Origin: Corallochytrium limacisporum
Taxonomy: Eukaryota > Opisthokonta
Direction of reading: 5' to 3'
Assembly (NCBI GenBank): GCA_002811645.1
Contig: PDIP01000113.1
Coordinates: forward strand, 21,266-85,265
DNA length: 64,000 nucleotides
Program-made: the position numbers and the translations under genes
Shown here: positions 11,201-20,598 of the stretch, piece after piece
Layout: each line of letters begins with the position of its first letter
Numbering within the stretch: the stretch's first letter is position 1
Notes under the pieces: model-generated
The model's database searches: none
What the model saw: only the letters and a program-made list of their open reading frames with translations
What the model was told of the DNA's origin: nothing

Positions 11201-11663
11201 GCAGCGCGTCAATCATGTGCTCCCGCTCTTCAATTTGTGACCGGAAGAGGGTCTCCTTGCTTTTCAACATTTCACTCAGGTCGGAAACCTGATGCTTCAG
11301 TTCCTTTTGTTTTTTCATGGACTCATCCTGGTGCCGTTCCAGCGCTTCGTCTGTTTTTTTCTTCTCTCGCTGCAGACGTTCGATCTGTCTAACAAGCTTG
11401 GGATCTGCTCCTGGTGGTGGTGGTGCTCCAGAACCACCAGATCCAAGTGCTGCCTGATTAAAGAAACTTTTTGCCTTATCACCAAAAACGGAAAAGCCCG
11501 ATGCTTGCTGCTCCTGTGCAGCATCGTCTAGACCCACAGATTCTCCTTGAGTACGTGTCGCTGTCGCCTCCAGGTCATTTCCGTGCTCCAGACCACTGGG
11601 CTCGTCATCAGGTTGTGGTCGTTGACCAACTGTCTCCAGCCGTTTGCTGAGATTCTTGAACAT
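5265..11663 (-). CDS. GRIP-domain golgin, giant coiled coil (golgin-245 type)
   Basis: A 2132-residue, almost wholly coiled-coil protein ending in a GRIP-like domain (about 2071-2110). That domain carries the aromatic YIKS (YLKN in the family consensus) and the terminal helix LAQVLSTVLEYTPEQ. Known GRIP golgins dimerise, bind Arl1-GTP through GRIP and tether vesicles at the trans-Golgi; golgin-245/p230 is of similar length. The N terminus begins MFKNLSKRLETVGQ, as in other GRIP golgins, and is followed by a disordered acidic stretch. From about 200 to 2030 heptads dominate. Residues 1088-1208 hold near-repeated units around LESTASEQ...LTQQL. Start is the ATG at 11663 and the stop is TAA at 5265-5267. 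No intron interrupts 6.4 kb. Which metazoan golgin it is orthologous to cannot be settled, because coiled coils align by composition; the GRIP identification is good. Confidence 0.85.
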   Translation of the reverse strand: MFKNLSKRLETVGQRPQPDDEPSGLEHGNDLEATATRTQGESVGLDDAAQEQQASGFSVFGDKAKSFFNQAALGSGGSGAPPPPGADPKLVRQIERLQREKKKTDEALERHQDESMKKQKELKHQVSDLSEMLKSKETLFRSQIEEREHMIDALQSQLQILQSELKERELKRIEQAKASSSSDTSVKDSSGAGGGEAKRNRRKKNPFGDDGDEPISSAGSTVDTSAAKEEVGMLTAENKRLQDQVSRIKEVLENTRAAEKRAQEERSMIQEQLMQMNEAFADQSRQLEDAKKGIAAPASKSGLFTRKGSRGEMQTPKNQSDASEEAQMLREQVTMLRERIMEMSKEQDGGQDGDVKAELENKRREVERLKGTTREQSEKLEKLSAELSSFRDKSGENEQRSEVYRQQLEEHALKSSNEIETYRNQAQRLTEQMGVLQQDLEKSRNEHVQSQQALKDLREQYETSWKQFDAEMTAMRTKLEGGEGGPPTSSKELEEATAELQKQKELAEKYEGMLRKAVPRLKQAEKDYADTKAQLEKLQQSAGGTKTETEEMALKVKSMEDALQSSQEQLQIQRAEAKQAAEEQREADKAMILQLQSDLASTKEDLASSQREQQNVTALLAQKDDGTAIRAELEELKAQMTGTGQALAAEKEQVSVLQDQIAAFQKEAQDSDSHITKLRGELSSAQQGLVSEKDLVESLKKQVADLERSDQETGDEVRQLREELDTATQKTASLENELQQAQQMAQGASSNADEMTALIATLKQELSQAQDSGSAASQQVETVNAENEKLRGLVEDLQQRIESTGAEHDAELNNLRKALQSAESSSGAEVQKLQEHIESLTLQVAEVETVKKQLEESNTRLQQLPQEHAATLETERSAFEKRLQQQADELNREISELADQLANSQETVKELQSNKGQEVQNMQTKMEEAQNALSASKRSHDEVLAAMQQEKTDAEDRIQSLSSQVQELQTQISTKESEVQQIADKVSELEEANDKATSEAEESKKRIEDLTQKARGRIQDLQRQLAEASSASDQSSEQLKVLQTEQETRQAEKEQFLGELQQAKETIASLESTVEETKSSAAASAEELQQQLVTAQSEREQIQTVLNQAQEKITTLESTASEQTHTLTQQLTDAQTALVQEQEKARTLESTASEQSQALTQQLAELQTENRQIQTAFEQAQNKIKILESDASQQSQSLAQQLDEAQSRQRESQASAEALGQKVVDLESKVSALEGELVAAKESSEESQSQLADLERLREEYAKIQGQLETTTEQFNSERENLQQELADAKEQTDKLEIETKQAGATIEQLRQGSSEESKALQSQLTAALEERDKLSGELAQLQESLTTLQAQNESIVKRVQELTAQADADKLTLEQEQQAKQQLQVQLEQVQQTVSELQKGGEESEVLQQQIARAQEDLQTMTTARADAEEQMRSAVSEAQKTEAGLKQQLEDAKQHIEDLQGQLAEVKSETTAAQESVAQDLTESRTTVKKLEVDLESALKENAVSLEQVDALNRRLQGLLEERETLKGESDRSTQQLQTDLDATKGKLESTTGELDSVKEELEVKSKNYTELTDKFKRLQEYGRRLKEERDALQQTTNDNTETITGLKEQFRELSETKAQVEDNNKTLQHNITAATETESMLRQQLEEMDTHRDTLKSEVESLTQFKSTSSQTIADLEAEVESLKRKASELRDELRNNQEATRGEAEHVSDYQTRITELEEEIDRVKRTEGEERDRVTAEMKQRQEELQEELDNAKKNTEAKVEHFESLLARYKRTHQGNKSKIQELTEEKSQIEEKVFEAEKENIRLKKEMVTLRSQSGDLERDVGAKDAEIKRLEEKLDEVAESLHDQEEIGGKIRDLTTELKETKEEVEALEKTKAELRQQLNDAQQGQDEETVRMKSQLHELQLKVGDLEKERDTATSRVTPLEEEIKALKSENQQVEYLKGEIGKLEEDLEERRKQESQLKDARKRLEKDLRDQSQDKKTLQDQIVDYEEEIQDLKSMVVRLEQAQQEQRSSPHGQATTARAASAATGLEMQSEEDNSPLRSAAPQQRPESARHEDLSRVKELEDRIEYIKSLIFNYIMGVDPIKLAQVLSTVLEYTPEQRRKIEEQAQKANAPAGGAFSFLGVR
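8040..8400 (-). repeat. Internal coiled-coil repeat in the golgin
   Basis: Three consecutive units of about 35 residues share the pattern LESTASEQ(T/S)..LTQQL..AQ; the third is more diverged (LESDASQQSQSLAQQL). The DNA units recur at a spacing of roughly 105 bases (near 8085, 8205 and 8300). Confidence 0.7.
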
Positions 11664-12744
11664 TTTCTTCTTTAAAGTTTAATATGTCTACTCTATGCCA
11701 TCCTGGGCTCTGCTTGTTTCAAAGTCTGAACTCCCCGCGACGAAACTAGTTTTGCAAGGCTCGCCACCGGGAATTTCCGTTTGGTGTGTATGTCATTGTA
11801 CAGGATGTGGCCGTGGCATACAAAGTACACAGAGAGCGTGTGACATATACCTACTCTGTTGGACTCCATGTAGTCGTGACATTCGAGAGACTCATTCCCA
11901 GGAGAAAACAAGGTCCCTGACACGACTACACCGGTGCGTAGCGGACCTGCTCCTGGGGCGCGGAAGTGCCCAACGACGCCTCAACCCCTGGCCCACGAAC
12001 AAACAAAAGAAAAAGACAAAACACCGCCTAAACACTCATTGGTCCCGGGGTTTACGTTCTTTTAACTCGAGCCTTTTACGATATTTAGGACAATCAAAAA
12101 GTTTTTACCCTCCGAGCCTACTGCATCGTTTGCTTTTCCTGGGCCGGTTTTCTTGCCCCGCCCCACCCCAAGGGGTCTCACGACCGAGGTTAAAGTGAGA
12201 GACAAAATTATGGACCAAAGAAAAGCATTTATGCTTTGATTCAGAATATATTCCTACAATTAAACCGTTATATCACTCGGGGGCTGTGTGCGAGTGCCAG
12301 GTAATTTTGAGGTGACGGAGTATCTCCGGAACTGTTCTTGCCGGGTTCGCCTGGGAGCCCGCAAAGTGCATTCCTGCACGTCTGATGAGCAAAAAGGGGG
12401 AAGATGTTCATAAGTAATGTTAGTAAGGTGAACAAGAAAGCGATAAAGTTAGGATGAAGGTGTGGTAGTGGAAAGGAGACAAAGCTTTGATGTGGACAAG
12501 AGAATGTAACACGCCATCCAAAAGGGAGAACCGTGGGGTTCGGAGCTCTCCACCTGACAATTGTCGTGCACTGCTCCGAGGAGCATGGTTCCATTTTGCC
12601 CAGGTACAATACCCATACCCAGACCAATAAACTGCCGGGAAAGGCTATCAACTGGGCCACAAAAAGCGAACTCTGTCCCTTCCTGATAGTTCTCCACCAG
12701 CCTTGACATCCATGGTTCGGTACTCCAGAGTTGCTACTTACCAT
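11664..12744. other. Intergenic: golgin promoter and ATG16 3' flank
   Basis: This stretch separates the golgin start from the ATG16 stop; both genes are on the minus strand. Open frames here (11695-12198 plus; 12268-12744 and 12449-12709 minus) have no recognisable domain and overlap each other. A GTAAGTAG follows the ATG16 stop within a few bases, but nothing downstream supports a further exon. Confidence 0.5.
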
Positions 12745-14457
12745 TTACGGGCTGCCTCTCCAGACATGCAATTCTTTCTTACCGAGAGAGACAAATGTAC
12801 CGTCACCATCGTTCCATTTGACAGACATGATCTCACCTGCGTGAGGGGTCTTTATGATGCTGTCGAGCTTGCCATTGCTCAGTGCATTAAATACATAGAT
12901 ATTGCCATCATGGCCACCAATCGCCACGAACCGTCCATCTGGACTGAAAGTCGGTCTGGCCAGCAGATGACTGATCGTGAGTTGGGGATGGGACATCTCG
13001 AAAAGAATCTTTTGGTCATTTCGGACGTCTACAACATGCAGGAGGCCATCCTTGCCGATTTCTACCACACGATTTCCATCGGAGCTGAGGTCAATACCAG
13101 TTATAGCGGTCATGTTGGGATGCAGTGCCACTTCCCACTGGGAATCGCCGGCTTTGAAGTCATAAAGCCTCAGTTTGCCGTCGTAATGCCCACCAATAAC
13201 AGTCCGTCCGTCTTCGTCCGTGATGGCAATATCACGGCAGGTAGACATGCTGAAGACGCTACTTGACGCCTGACCACGATGCAGGTCCCACAGACGAATT
13301 GTGCGGTCGTGGCTAGCACTGACCACACGAGTCACGTTCACAGCAAATTGTGCAGAGTACACCTCACCTGCGTGGCCGGTGAGTGACTCTTGGTGCCGCC
13401 CAGCCTTGCCCAAGTGCCACACCTGGATGCTTCGATCATTGGAGGCGCCAAGGGCGTACTGACTGTCGAGACTAATGTCCACACAGTTTATGGTCTGCGT
13501 AGCGCGTGACAGCTTCATGAGCTCATTATATCCATCTGCACAATCCAAGACCCGGACGCTCCGGTCGTCACCACCAGTAACGATGCGAAGCCCATCCGCG
13601 GATACCGTGAGGCAGGTCGCATCGTTGCGCTTGCCGTGTGGATTCTCTACCGTGCGAAACACTTCGTTGGGCTTGATGCTCATAACAGACCTAAGACCAC
13701 TGGCTTGAGGGAGGAATTTGTCGATATCAAGAGAGCTTGCGGGTCCCAGCGACACGTTAGCACCGCGAGCGGCTGCTCCGCGCTGAATGACAGTACGCAG
13801 CTTCTTGTCGAGGTCACGCACCCTCTCGTTAAGCTCGACAACTTCATTCATCCGCTCCAGTAATTGTTGGTTTTGTCTTGTGTAAGCTTCTTGCATGTAG
13901 GCATGCTCTTGTTGAGTTTCATTTCGTGCCTTTTCAGCTGCATTCGACTGCAACTCAAGCTCAAGTTTCTCGTCCTGGAGGATACTTATTGTGTGTGCCA
14001 TGGTCTCGATTTCATCCATGCGTCGTCGGACTTCCTGATCACTGTCCTCCTTCTGTTCACGTACATGGGCCAATTCCTCTCTCAAAGCCCGAATTTTGCC
14101 TTCGGCTTCATTTAATCGCGTAGTTAATTGGTCCCGTTCCTTGTAGAGACCCACAATGGTGCCATTCAACTCATCAATCCGTTGCTTGATATCGGCGCTC
14201 ATGCCAGCCTCCAGCGAACCCCGTGAGTTTCCTGTGGTGCTTGCACGGACATGTGCTTCTGTACTTTGTAGCACATCGACTTCTTCTACTCTCTTTCTGA
14301 GCCGGTCACGCTCTTCTTCAGCTGCCTTCAGTTTGCTAAGAGCCCTCTGATACAATTCAATAGGCTGGCGGAAGATGAGATCCTGGTACTGATCACGCGC
14401 TCGCACCCGCTGGAGAAACAAATTCTCCGCAGATACGGTCACTGTCTCTGTATCCAT
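12745..14457 (-). CDS. ATG16: Autophagy protein ATG16 (coiled coil + WD40)
   Basis: Homologue of ATG16/ATG16L1. This scaffold binds the ATG12-ATG5 conjugate and directs LC3/ATG8 lipidation at the forming autophagosome. The frame opens with GTG at 14466; the first ATG, at 14457, gives about 570 residues. The N-terminal helix (to about 35, with RDQYQDLIFRQPIELYQ) corresponds to the ATG5-binding segment. A coiled coil follows (about 40-220). The C-terminal 300 residues form a WD40 propeller with recognisable blades ending in W or Y plus D/N (SVRVLD, SIQVWH, TIRLWD, KLRLYD, NIYVFN, ELHVWR). The propeller is present in animals and amoebae but missing from yeast Atg16, so this is the long form. It is divergent from SYF1, with 645 bases between the start codons. 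Identification is confident. Confidence 0.9.
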   Translation of the reverse strand: MDTETVTVSAENLFLQRVRARDQYQDLIFRQPIELYQRALSKLKAAEEERDRLRKRVEEVDVLQSTEAHVRASTTGNSRGSLEAGMSADIKQRIDELNGTIVGLYKERDQLTTRLNEAEGKIRALREELAHVREQKEDSDQEVRRRMDEIETMAHTISILQDEKLELELQSNAAEKARNETQQEHAYMQEAYTRQNQQLLERMNEVVELNERVRDLDKKLRTVIQRGAAARGANVSLGPASSLDIDKFLPQASGLRSVMSIKPNEVFRTVENPHGKRNDATCLTVSADGLRIVTGGDDRSVRVLDCADGYNELMKLSRATQTINCVDISLDSQYALGASNDRSIQVWHLGKAGRHQESLTGHAGEVYSAQFAVNVTRVVSASHDRTIRLWDLHRGQASSSVFSMSTCRDIAITDEDGRTVIGGHYDGKLRLYDFKAGDSQWEVALHPNMTAITGIDLSSDGNRVVEIGKDGLLHVVDVRNDQKILFEMSHPQLTISHLLARPTFSPDGRFVAIGGHDGNIYVFNALSNGKLDSIIKTPHAGEIMSVKWNDGDGTFVSLGKKELHVWRGSP

Positions 14458-15102
14458 CAAGTCCACACTCGTCCAGCGGTGCTACAATTATGACAGATTC
14501 GCACCTTTACTTTCGAACCATTTCACGGTTTACATCGCTCTTTGAGTACACATGTCATTCCATCAGGTTTCGCCGCTCGCTGATTTCAAAGCGGCTGCTT
14601 AGCGTTCCGAAATACCGAATCAAGCCATACTCTCAAGAACAAGCAGCGGAAAAAAATAACCTTGTACATAGTTATCTCCGAACTGACGTCTCAATCCCCT
14701 TTGGTGCGCGGTAAAGCAGAACAAACCATGTGAAACCAGGACTAGTGCGACAGCTCAAGCTAGGGGCAAGCGGCACGACTCCGACGTGTGGACCGGACTG
14801 TAGGGGGACCCCCCCCCGGGTGGGGGGGGGTGGGCAGGCGCAGTATTGGTTTCCCGGTCCACAAATCCCTCCCCTTGGGGGGAGCGTAGGGTGAGGGTAT
14901 GGTGGGGCGCATTGCGAGGGTGAAGAAGTGGCATTCCTCCTGGGTGGAGGTAGTTCAAAGAGACTCCATGAAGACATGTTGCGAGACACGACAGTAGTGG
15001 TCAGTGTGATCTTGACGGGTGTGTGAGATGATCTGCAAAAGCACAACCAACGCAATGTAAACAAACACTCCATATATTAACAGGAAAATGTGATCAGTCG
15101 GA
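14458..15102. promoter_or_regulatory. Divergent promoter region ATG16/SYF1
   Basis: The 645 bases between two outward-facing start codons must hold both promoters. The centre carries a C/G palindrome (14809-14834). No long ORF with a domain is present, and no specific factor site is claimed. Confidence 0.5.
14809..14834. repeat. C-tract/G-tract palindrome
   Basis: C9, then GGG, T and G9, lying in the ATG16/SYF1 divergent intergenic region. Confidence 0.8.
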
Positions 15103-17766
15103 ATGAGCGAAGCGGACGCTACGTTCGAGCGCCAACTGGCGGACGATCCGTACAATCTGAAGCTCTGGCTCCGGTATATTGACTCAAAGGATCCGGGGTC
15201 ATTTATGTTGCTGAAATATGATGCATCAATGGTGGGTCAGAGTGGGTCTCTGGAAAAGACTATGGATGTTCTTGCCCAGCGTTGGATCTTGTATGAACGG
15301 GCCTTGGAAAGTCTCCCCGGATCATACAAACTTTGGCAAGCATACCTAACCGAAAGGAGACGCTACATCCTACAAAAACTTCGCGAAGGACACAGAGGAC
15401 GGAGTAATGCGTTTGGAACCGCGATCAAGAATAGCATCGCCAAGCATATGGAATCGCTGGGTGCCGCCATGCACCGTATGCCCAGAATATGGATCGATAC
15501 TGCGCAGTTCTGTGCCAGTGTGGGATTATACACACGAATGCGCGAAGTTTTCAACCAAGCACTGACTGCTCTGCCCCCCGGCCAACATCCAAAGATCTGG
15601 AGGGCTTATTTAGACCAAGTTGATCTCTGTGGGATACCAGAGCAAATACGGCACGTTTACCACCGGTACTTGCCCAGAAAAGGATCTCTGTGGTCCAGAT
15701 ATCTGCAGACCCTACTGAACTGCGAGGCATGGATCATGGCAGCGGAGGAGATTCAGTACGCCCTCAAACACCACCCTGACATGCTTGCAAAACATCCATC
15801 CTATACGCCACCCACGACTGTAAAGAGCATCGAAATCTCAAATCGAAAACGTTTGCACGGTGAGCTAGATGCCTCCTCGGAAGGATCAGAAGATGAAGAA
15901 GGTGAGAAGGTCCGGAGAAAATCGACACATGGGAGACAGTCGCGACTGAATACGAGACCGACATCCCTGGAGCTGTGGATCTTGCAATGGGCTAAACTTG
16001 TGTCTGTCTTTGCAATGGATATGTCCTTCCCATCCAGCGACACGAAGGCAGGCTTTATTGAATCAGAGTCTGAGATTATGTGCAAAGAGCATGTGGACAT
16101 CCAGGCGCAGCTAAAAGTGTTTTGCTCCAGAGCACTGCATCGTTTGGGAGAACATGATCGTGGCTTGAAAGTTGTTGAAACTGCTCTTGAAGAGGCCGAT
16201 CAGGTCGCCGATTTTGCGTTAATGTTTGAGGCCCATGCAGATCAATTGGAAGCGCATGCGGCAAGATTAGTGGCACGTGCCGACCAAAGCGACGATTCTT
16301 TCGTGGCAGCACAGGCTGAAAAAGCGGTAGAGAGTCTGGATTTCCTACTGCAGAATCGTCCATTGATGCTTAATCGGGTGCTTTTGAATCAGAACCCACA
16401 CAACGTGTACGAATGGCTGAAGCGTGTCGCTTTGACATATGAATTTCATGGGCAGAGGGGCGTGGACGGAGATACAACTGAGCTCCACATCAATGTTCTC
16501 AGCATTTTCGAAGAAGCTACCACGAAAGTTGATCCAAAGCAGACATCGCAGTCTGTGGCTGTGCTCTGGGTTGAATGGGCCAAGTTCTATCTGCAAAATG
16601 ATCAGACGGATGATGCCAGGGCGGTGCTGGACGCGGCACTTCAAGAATCCAACGTGACCTTCCGCACGCTCCAAGAGGTTGTGTGTGTGTGGCGCTTCTA
16701 CATTGAAATGGAGCTCCGCTCCGGTGCCGTCGAAACCGCCCGGGCTCTACTGGCAAAGGTAACAGCCCCCCCAAAGGCACCAAATCCATTGCAAAACCCA
16801 AACACTCCTTCAGATCTCAAGCAAGGATCCATGCATCGTTTACACCGCAGCGTCGAGTTGTGGTCATTGTGGGCGGATTTAGAGGAGAGCCATGGAAGCT
16901 TTGCGGATGCCAAAATAGTTTACGAGGACATGATGAGACTACATATTGCCACACCGCGTACAATCATCAACTACGCACGCCTGCTGCAAACTCACTCATA
17001 CTATGAGGAGGCATTCCGGGTGTACGAACGAGGTCTGGAATCCTTCCACTGGCCATCTGCCGGAGAGCTTTGGAAGGCATACCTGGGCGATTTCATTAAG
17101 CGCCACCATGGCCAAACCATCGAACGGTCGAGGGAACTTTTTGCTGAATGCCTGGAGTCCGCACCACAGATCGCTCGCGTTCATTTCATCCTTCAATACG
17201 CAGATTTTGAGCTGAAACACGCAAAGAATCGACAGCGAGCCCTCGATCTCTACATGGCTGCGGCCACATCGGCGCTTCCGAGGCAGAGATTGCCGCTAGT
17301 GATCGCTGCCCTGCAACTTTGTCACAGGTTCTTTGACGTGGACACGATGCGTAGGGTGTACGAAGATGCATACCAATGTCTTCCTGACCACGATTTTGCA
17401 AAATTGGCCCCTAAATGGGTAGAGAGCGAGCGACAGATGGGAGACATTGTGCGCGCGCAGGCCGTGCTGCGTTCCTGCAGCGGTCTCGCTGATCCATCCA
17501 TTGACCTGGAATTCTGGGAGACTTGGGCGACCTTCGAGGCGGAGCATGGTAACGAGGATACATTCAAGGCCATGGTCTTGGCGAAGAAAGCCGCTGAGGA
17601 GCATTTCCGGAACATTCGTCTCCTAGGCGCCCAGGCGTTTGTCCGTGCCACCGAACGAAAGGACAGCACTGCGGATTCGCGGAAGACTTCCGGCGGAGTG
17701 GCATTTGTCAAGGCGAGTGCGACTGTTGCGACTGATGACAGTGAAGAGCGCGAAGCAGAAGACTAA
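15103..17766 (+). CDS. SYF1: Pre-mRNA-splicing factor SYF1/XAB2 (HAT repeats)
   Basis: Homologue of yeast Syf1 and human XAB2, a scaffold of the Prp19-associated (NTC/IBC) part of the spliceosome, in the nucleus. The 887 residues compare with about 855-860 in known orthologues. They are almost entirely HAT (half-TPR) repeats, with the repeating W...Y..fE pattern seen in NLKLWLRYIDSKD, SYKLWQAYL, PRIWIDTAQF, PKIWRAYLDQVD, SVELWSLWADLEE and GELWKAYLGDF. The N-terminal block (conserved LYERALESLPGSYKLW) is diagnostic for Syf1 as opposed to Prp39, Prp6 or Clf1. A charged insertion (about 255-275) interrupts the repeats, and a short disordered acidic tail ends the protein. The ATG at 15103 opens the frame. 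It converges on the AIP-like gene with 100 bases between stops. A spliceosomal scaffold is consistent with introns elsewhere in this genome. Confidence 0.9.
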   Translation: MSEADATFERQLADDPYNLKLWLRYIDSKDPGSFMLLKYDASMVGQSGSLEKTMDVLAQRWILYERALESLPGSYKLWQAYLTERRRYILQKLREGHRGRSNAFGTAIKNSIAKHMESLGAAMHRMPRIWIDTAQFCASVGLYTRMREVFNQALTALPPGQHPKIWRAYLDQVDLCGIPEQIRHVYHRYLPRKGSLWSRYLQTLLNCEAWIMAAEEIQYALKHHPDMLAKHPSYTPPTTVKSIEISNRKRLHGELDASSEGSEDEEGEKVRRKSTHGRQSRLNTRPTSLELWILQWAKLVSVFAMDMSFPSSDTKAGFIESESEIMCKEHVDIQAQLKVFCSRALHRLGEHDRGLKVVETALEEADQVADFALMFEAHADQLEAHAARLVARADQSDDSFVAAQAEKAVESLDFLLQNRPLMLNRVLLNQNPHNVYEWLKRVALTYEFHGQRGVDGDTTELHINVLSIFEEATTKVDPKQTSQSVAVLWVEWAKFYLQNDQTDDARAVLDAALQESNVTFRTLQEVVCVWRFYIEMELRSGAVETARALLAKVTAPPKAPNPLQNPNTPSDLKQGSMHRLHRSVELWSLWADLEESHGSFADAKIVYEDMMRLHIATPRTIINYARLLQTHSYYEEAFRVYERGLESFHWPSAGELWKAYLGDFIKRHHGQTIERSRELFAECLESAPQIARVHFILQYADFELKHAKNRQRALDLYMAAATSALPRQRLPLVIAALQLCHRFFDVDTMRRVYEDAYQCLPDHDFAKLAPKWVESERQMGDIVRAQAVLRSCSGLADPSIDLEFWETWATFEAEHGNEDTFKAMVLAKKAAEEHFRNIRLLGAQAFVRATERKDSTADSRKTSGGVAFVKASATVATDDSEEREAED

Positions 17767-17866
17767 AGATCTGATTATACTGTTTAAATTTAAATGTCAT
17801 ACGAGGTTCTAAGTCACTGATGTCATCTCGAATATTGCAACGCTGTTGTGATTAGTTTACTCCCAA

Positions 17867-19282
17867 TTACTTGAACATTCTTGCAAACGTTGCCTTTGAG
17901 TTGGCCTCGTTCTGGGCCAGTTTCGCTTTGCAACTCTTCTGGTGTGCCAAGGCATCTGGTTGATTGGGCTGGAGCTGGAGTACGTGTTCAAAGTCCGCCA
18001 GGGCATCCTCAATATCACGTCCTCGGTGGTAGTGGGCGGTCCCGCGCCGTAGCAGAGCCTTCACATTGTCCGGGTCGTCGTTCAGTACTTCCTGACACAA
18101 ATTCACGCAGTCTGCATAGCGCTGCAGCTTAAGAAAACAAATAGCGTAGTTGAGCTTGACCTTGATCATTCGCGCCTCGCTTTTGCTGTAGACGGGACTG
18201 AATTCTCGGGCGGCATTCATCAGTACCTGCTCATCCTCCGAAAGGTCATCGTCGGCATCATCCAGAACAAGGTGTTCGCTGATCGCTGCACGGTTTTTGT
18301 CAACCAGATCAGGTTGCAGCTGCTCCGGTGGCCGGGAGTCAATGACGTTGCTCATATAGGCCAGGGACGTGGCGTAGTGAGTAATTGCGTCCTGATAGTT
18401 CCCTGCTTTGATCGCTTCATTGCCCTGCGCATGCAGTTTGACCGCTTCCTGCGCCTTTTCCACTACCGTTAGCTCCCAATGCTCGCGCTTGTATTCCCCT
18501 GGTGCGTACATAGCCTTGAGTTCGATGCGCCACTTCTGCGACCGTCCGACACTTTGCTGCAAGTCTGCGTTCCGTTGTACTTCATCATGACCCATACCAC
18601 AGCACATGGGTCGGAAACCTCCGCCCTTGCCCGCGAGTTCAATGGGAAGCGAATGATTTGCGTGGTCATTCAGATCACCTTTGCTTTCTCCCTTCTGCTT
18701 CTCCAGCGCCCTCTTCTTTTCCGCTTCTTGCAATCGATGTCGCCGCAGAAGTGTGGAGAATTGCTGGTATTGCGTAATATACTGCGCAGGCACATGCAGT
18801 TCCCAAACGTCCCCGACAGTCATCCGACTGACAACGGCCTCCAAAAACGGCAGGAGAAACTCCTTACCCAGGACGAGCTCGAACGGCTCGCCCAGTCCCA
18901 GGTGTGCCGATGAATCCAAGGGATGTTGCTTAAAAAATACTCTTTGCACACCATGACTGGTGTCAAGGGCAACCCCATTGGCATTGGGCTCTTTGACGAA
19001 GTACCAGGTCTGGAAATGCAACACAGCCTTGCTGCCAGCTGGTGGTTTCGAAACTCTCCGTGGCACGAATGGCTGTCCGTTTGAATTTACCCGGGCGCTG
19101 GTGCCGCCCAGTGTATTGAGTTTAGGAAAAGATTCGCCTTTGACCGGATGCGCATAGATGGTCTCAAACCGAGGACTCAAGGGTAACCATCCGGGAGGTA
19201 CAGGTACTGAACCGCTGTGTTGCCTGACTACACCGACGGAGTGGGCCCCGGCGGCATATTCCTCCGTGTCCATCTCCGTCAT
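17867..19282 (-). CDS. AIP: AIP-like immunophilin (FKBP-like + TPR)
   Basis: Resembles the AIP/XAP2/AIPL1 co-chaperones, which bind HSP90 by TPRs and use a catalytically weak FKBP-like domain as a scaffold. The open frame extends upstream to TTG (19396), but the first ATG is at 19282 (MTEMDTEEY), giving about 471 residues. The FKBP-like part spans about 85-165 (LGLGEPFELVLG, GDVWELHVPAQY) and is followed by a charged insert. The block FRPMCCGMGHD (about 222) matches the CCG motif specific to AIP. Three TPR units follow (about 270-460), with the basic carboxylate-clamp-like segments KVKLNYAICFLKL and VKALLRRGTAHY. It ends ATFARMFK, comparable to the AIP C-terminal helix. AIP is distinguished from ordinary TPR FKBPs by the CCG block. 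The client protein is unknown. Confidence 0.82.
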   Translation of the reverse strand: MTEMDTEEYAAGAHSVGVVRQHSGSVPVPPGWLPLSPRFETIYAHPVKGESFPKLNTLGGTSARVNSNGQPFVPRRVSKPPAGSKAVLHFQTWYFVKEPNANGVALDTSHGVQRVFFKQHPLDSSAHLGLGEPFELVLGKEFLLPFLEAVVSRMTVGDVWELHVPAQYITQYQQFSTLLRRHRLQEAEKKRALEKQKGESKGDLNDHANHSLPIELAGKGGGFRPMCCGMGHDEVQRNADLQQSVGRSQKWRIELKAMYAPGEYKREHWELTVVEKAQEAVKLHAQGNEAIKAGNYQDAITHYATSLAYMSNVIDSRPPEQLQPDLVDKNRAAISEHLVLDDADDDLSEDEQVLMNAAREFSPVYSKSEARMIKVKLNYAICFLKLQRYADCVNLCQEVLNDDPDNVKALLRRGTAHYHRGRDIEDALADFEHVLQLQPNQPDALAHQKSCKAKLAQNEANSKATFARMFK

Positions 19283-19949
19283 GATGCGTTTAGTGCCGAG
19301 TTTGCTTTCGATCTTTCCATTGATTCCTAAGATTTCCAAACCATGGCTGTGCTGACCTGTGAATGCTAAGGAGTTCGCTGTTCTTGTCGATGGCAACAGT
19401 AACGGCTTTCCACCCTGCCATATGAACCAAATGCTTCAATACAAATACCATTGCGATCTGTGCACGTCCGCAAATACCTGAGATATTAATTATCCTGTTT
19501 CACATGTGTTTCCATCATATCCATGATGATATGCAACACGACACGCACACTCACTCTTGGAATGAACAACTTGCAGCCAACCGCTACGATGCACTGTAAC
19601 CGTTCTTTCCAGTCACGATCCCCCCCTCCACCTTCTTCCTCAAATGGCAAGCACCTCATCTCTGTCCCAGGTGACCACTCACTCGCCAACCAAGTCGAGA
19701 GTCCCCGCGCTTAATACTGGGAGAGATGGATCCCCTGACCTATTCGCGTGACCCCTCCGATCTGAACGTCAAAACGCACAGTGAGTAGCTGATGATGCCC
19801 CCGATCCTGCTGTTTTCTTTGCGGCCAGAGAAAAAGAAGGGGGGGGGGGCTTTGCGCGTATGATCTGATCATGCTTTCATTGCGCAGAAACCTCCATCAC
19901 GAATGGACAATGATAAGCTCTCCAAACATGCAAAGAAGACCGCTCAATC

Positions 19950-19971
19950 CACACACACACACACACACACA
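19950..19971. repeat. (CA)n microsatellite
   Basis: About eleven uninterrupted CA units. Confidence 0.9.
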
Positions 19972-20598
19972 AAGCGTACCTTGCCGGGCCAGAGCGATGG
20001 GTGGTTTTTCTTCGATTCCTTTTACCCGTTCTTGAAAGAAGCGAAACCGAAGAGAGTGGCGAAGAAATATGAATGCATGGAAAAGGAAACGCTGTGGCGG
20101 TGGTCCACGGATGATGGAGGTTTTCGTAATATTCACGGGGCTGGGATGGGAAAACGTCGATCGGGCTTGGGCTAAACCCACTCTCTCCCCATTCGCTCGC
20201 CCTTTTAATTCTCTCTCTCTCTCTCTCGGCCACTTTCTTCTTTTGACAGTCGGCGATCGTACGCGGGCCCGCTGCTTCGCACCAAAAACAAAAAAAATAC
20301 AGCGAATAGCGGAGGAAGGGGAAGGTAAGCGGGGGCGCCTGTAGGAATGGGCCCCTCAGTCGCAGTTTTAATGATGATATCCAGCGAGACACTTTGAAGA
20401 ATGAAGAGCAGCAGAGGGGAAGCGCAGGGACACTGGGGACGACATTCCAACACCCCGCACTTGCGATTTGGTTGGCTGGTATTGTGTGCGTGTGGCGTTT
20501 GTATCAAAAAGTGAGGGCAGCGAGCGTCGAAAACCGGACACAAGCCAACCGAACCGGGGCAAGGAGGCCACAAAAGCCATGACCAGAAGAATAGTAAA

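Noticed and set aside
11695-12198. 167-codon plus-strand ORF
   Set aside because: Composition and lack of any domain suggest chance; it lies antisense to the golgin promoter.
12449-12744. Minus-strand ORFs after the ATG16 stop, possibly an extra exon
   Set aside because: ATG16 already has a complete propeller and stop codon, and the downstream frames have no recognisable domain.
19726-19780. Possible first exon ending at GTGAGT
   Set aside because: No downstream acceptor keeps its frame open, so no gene model can be built.
19877-20392. Overlapping ORFs on both strands around the CA repeat
   Set aside because: The repeat opens several frames at once; no domain is seen.
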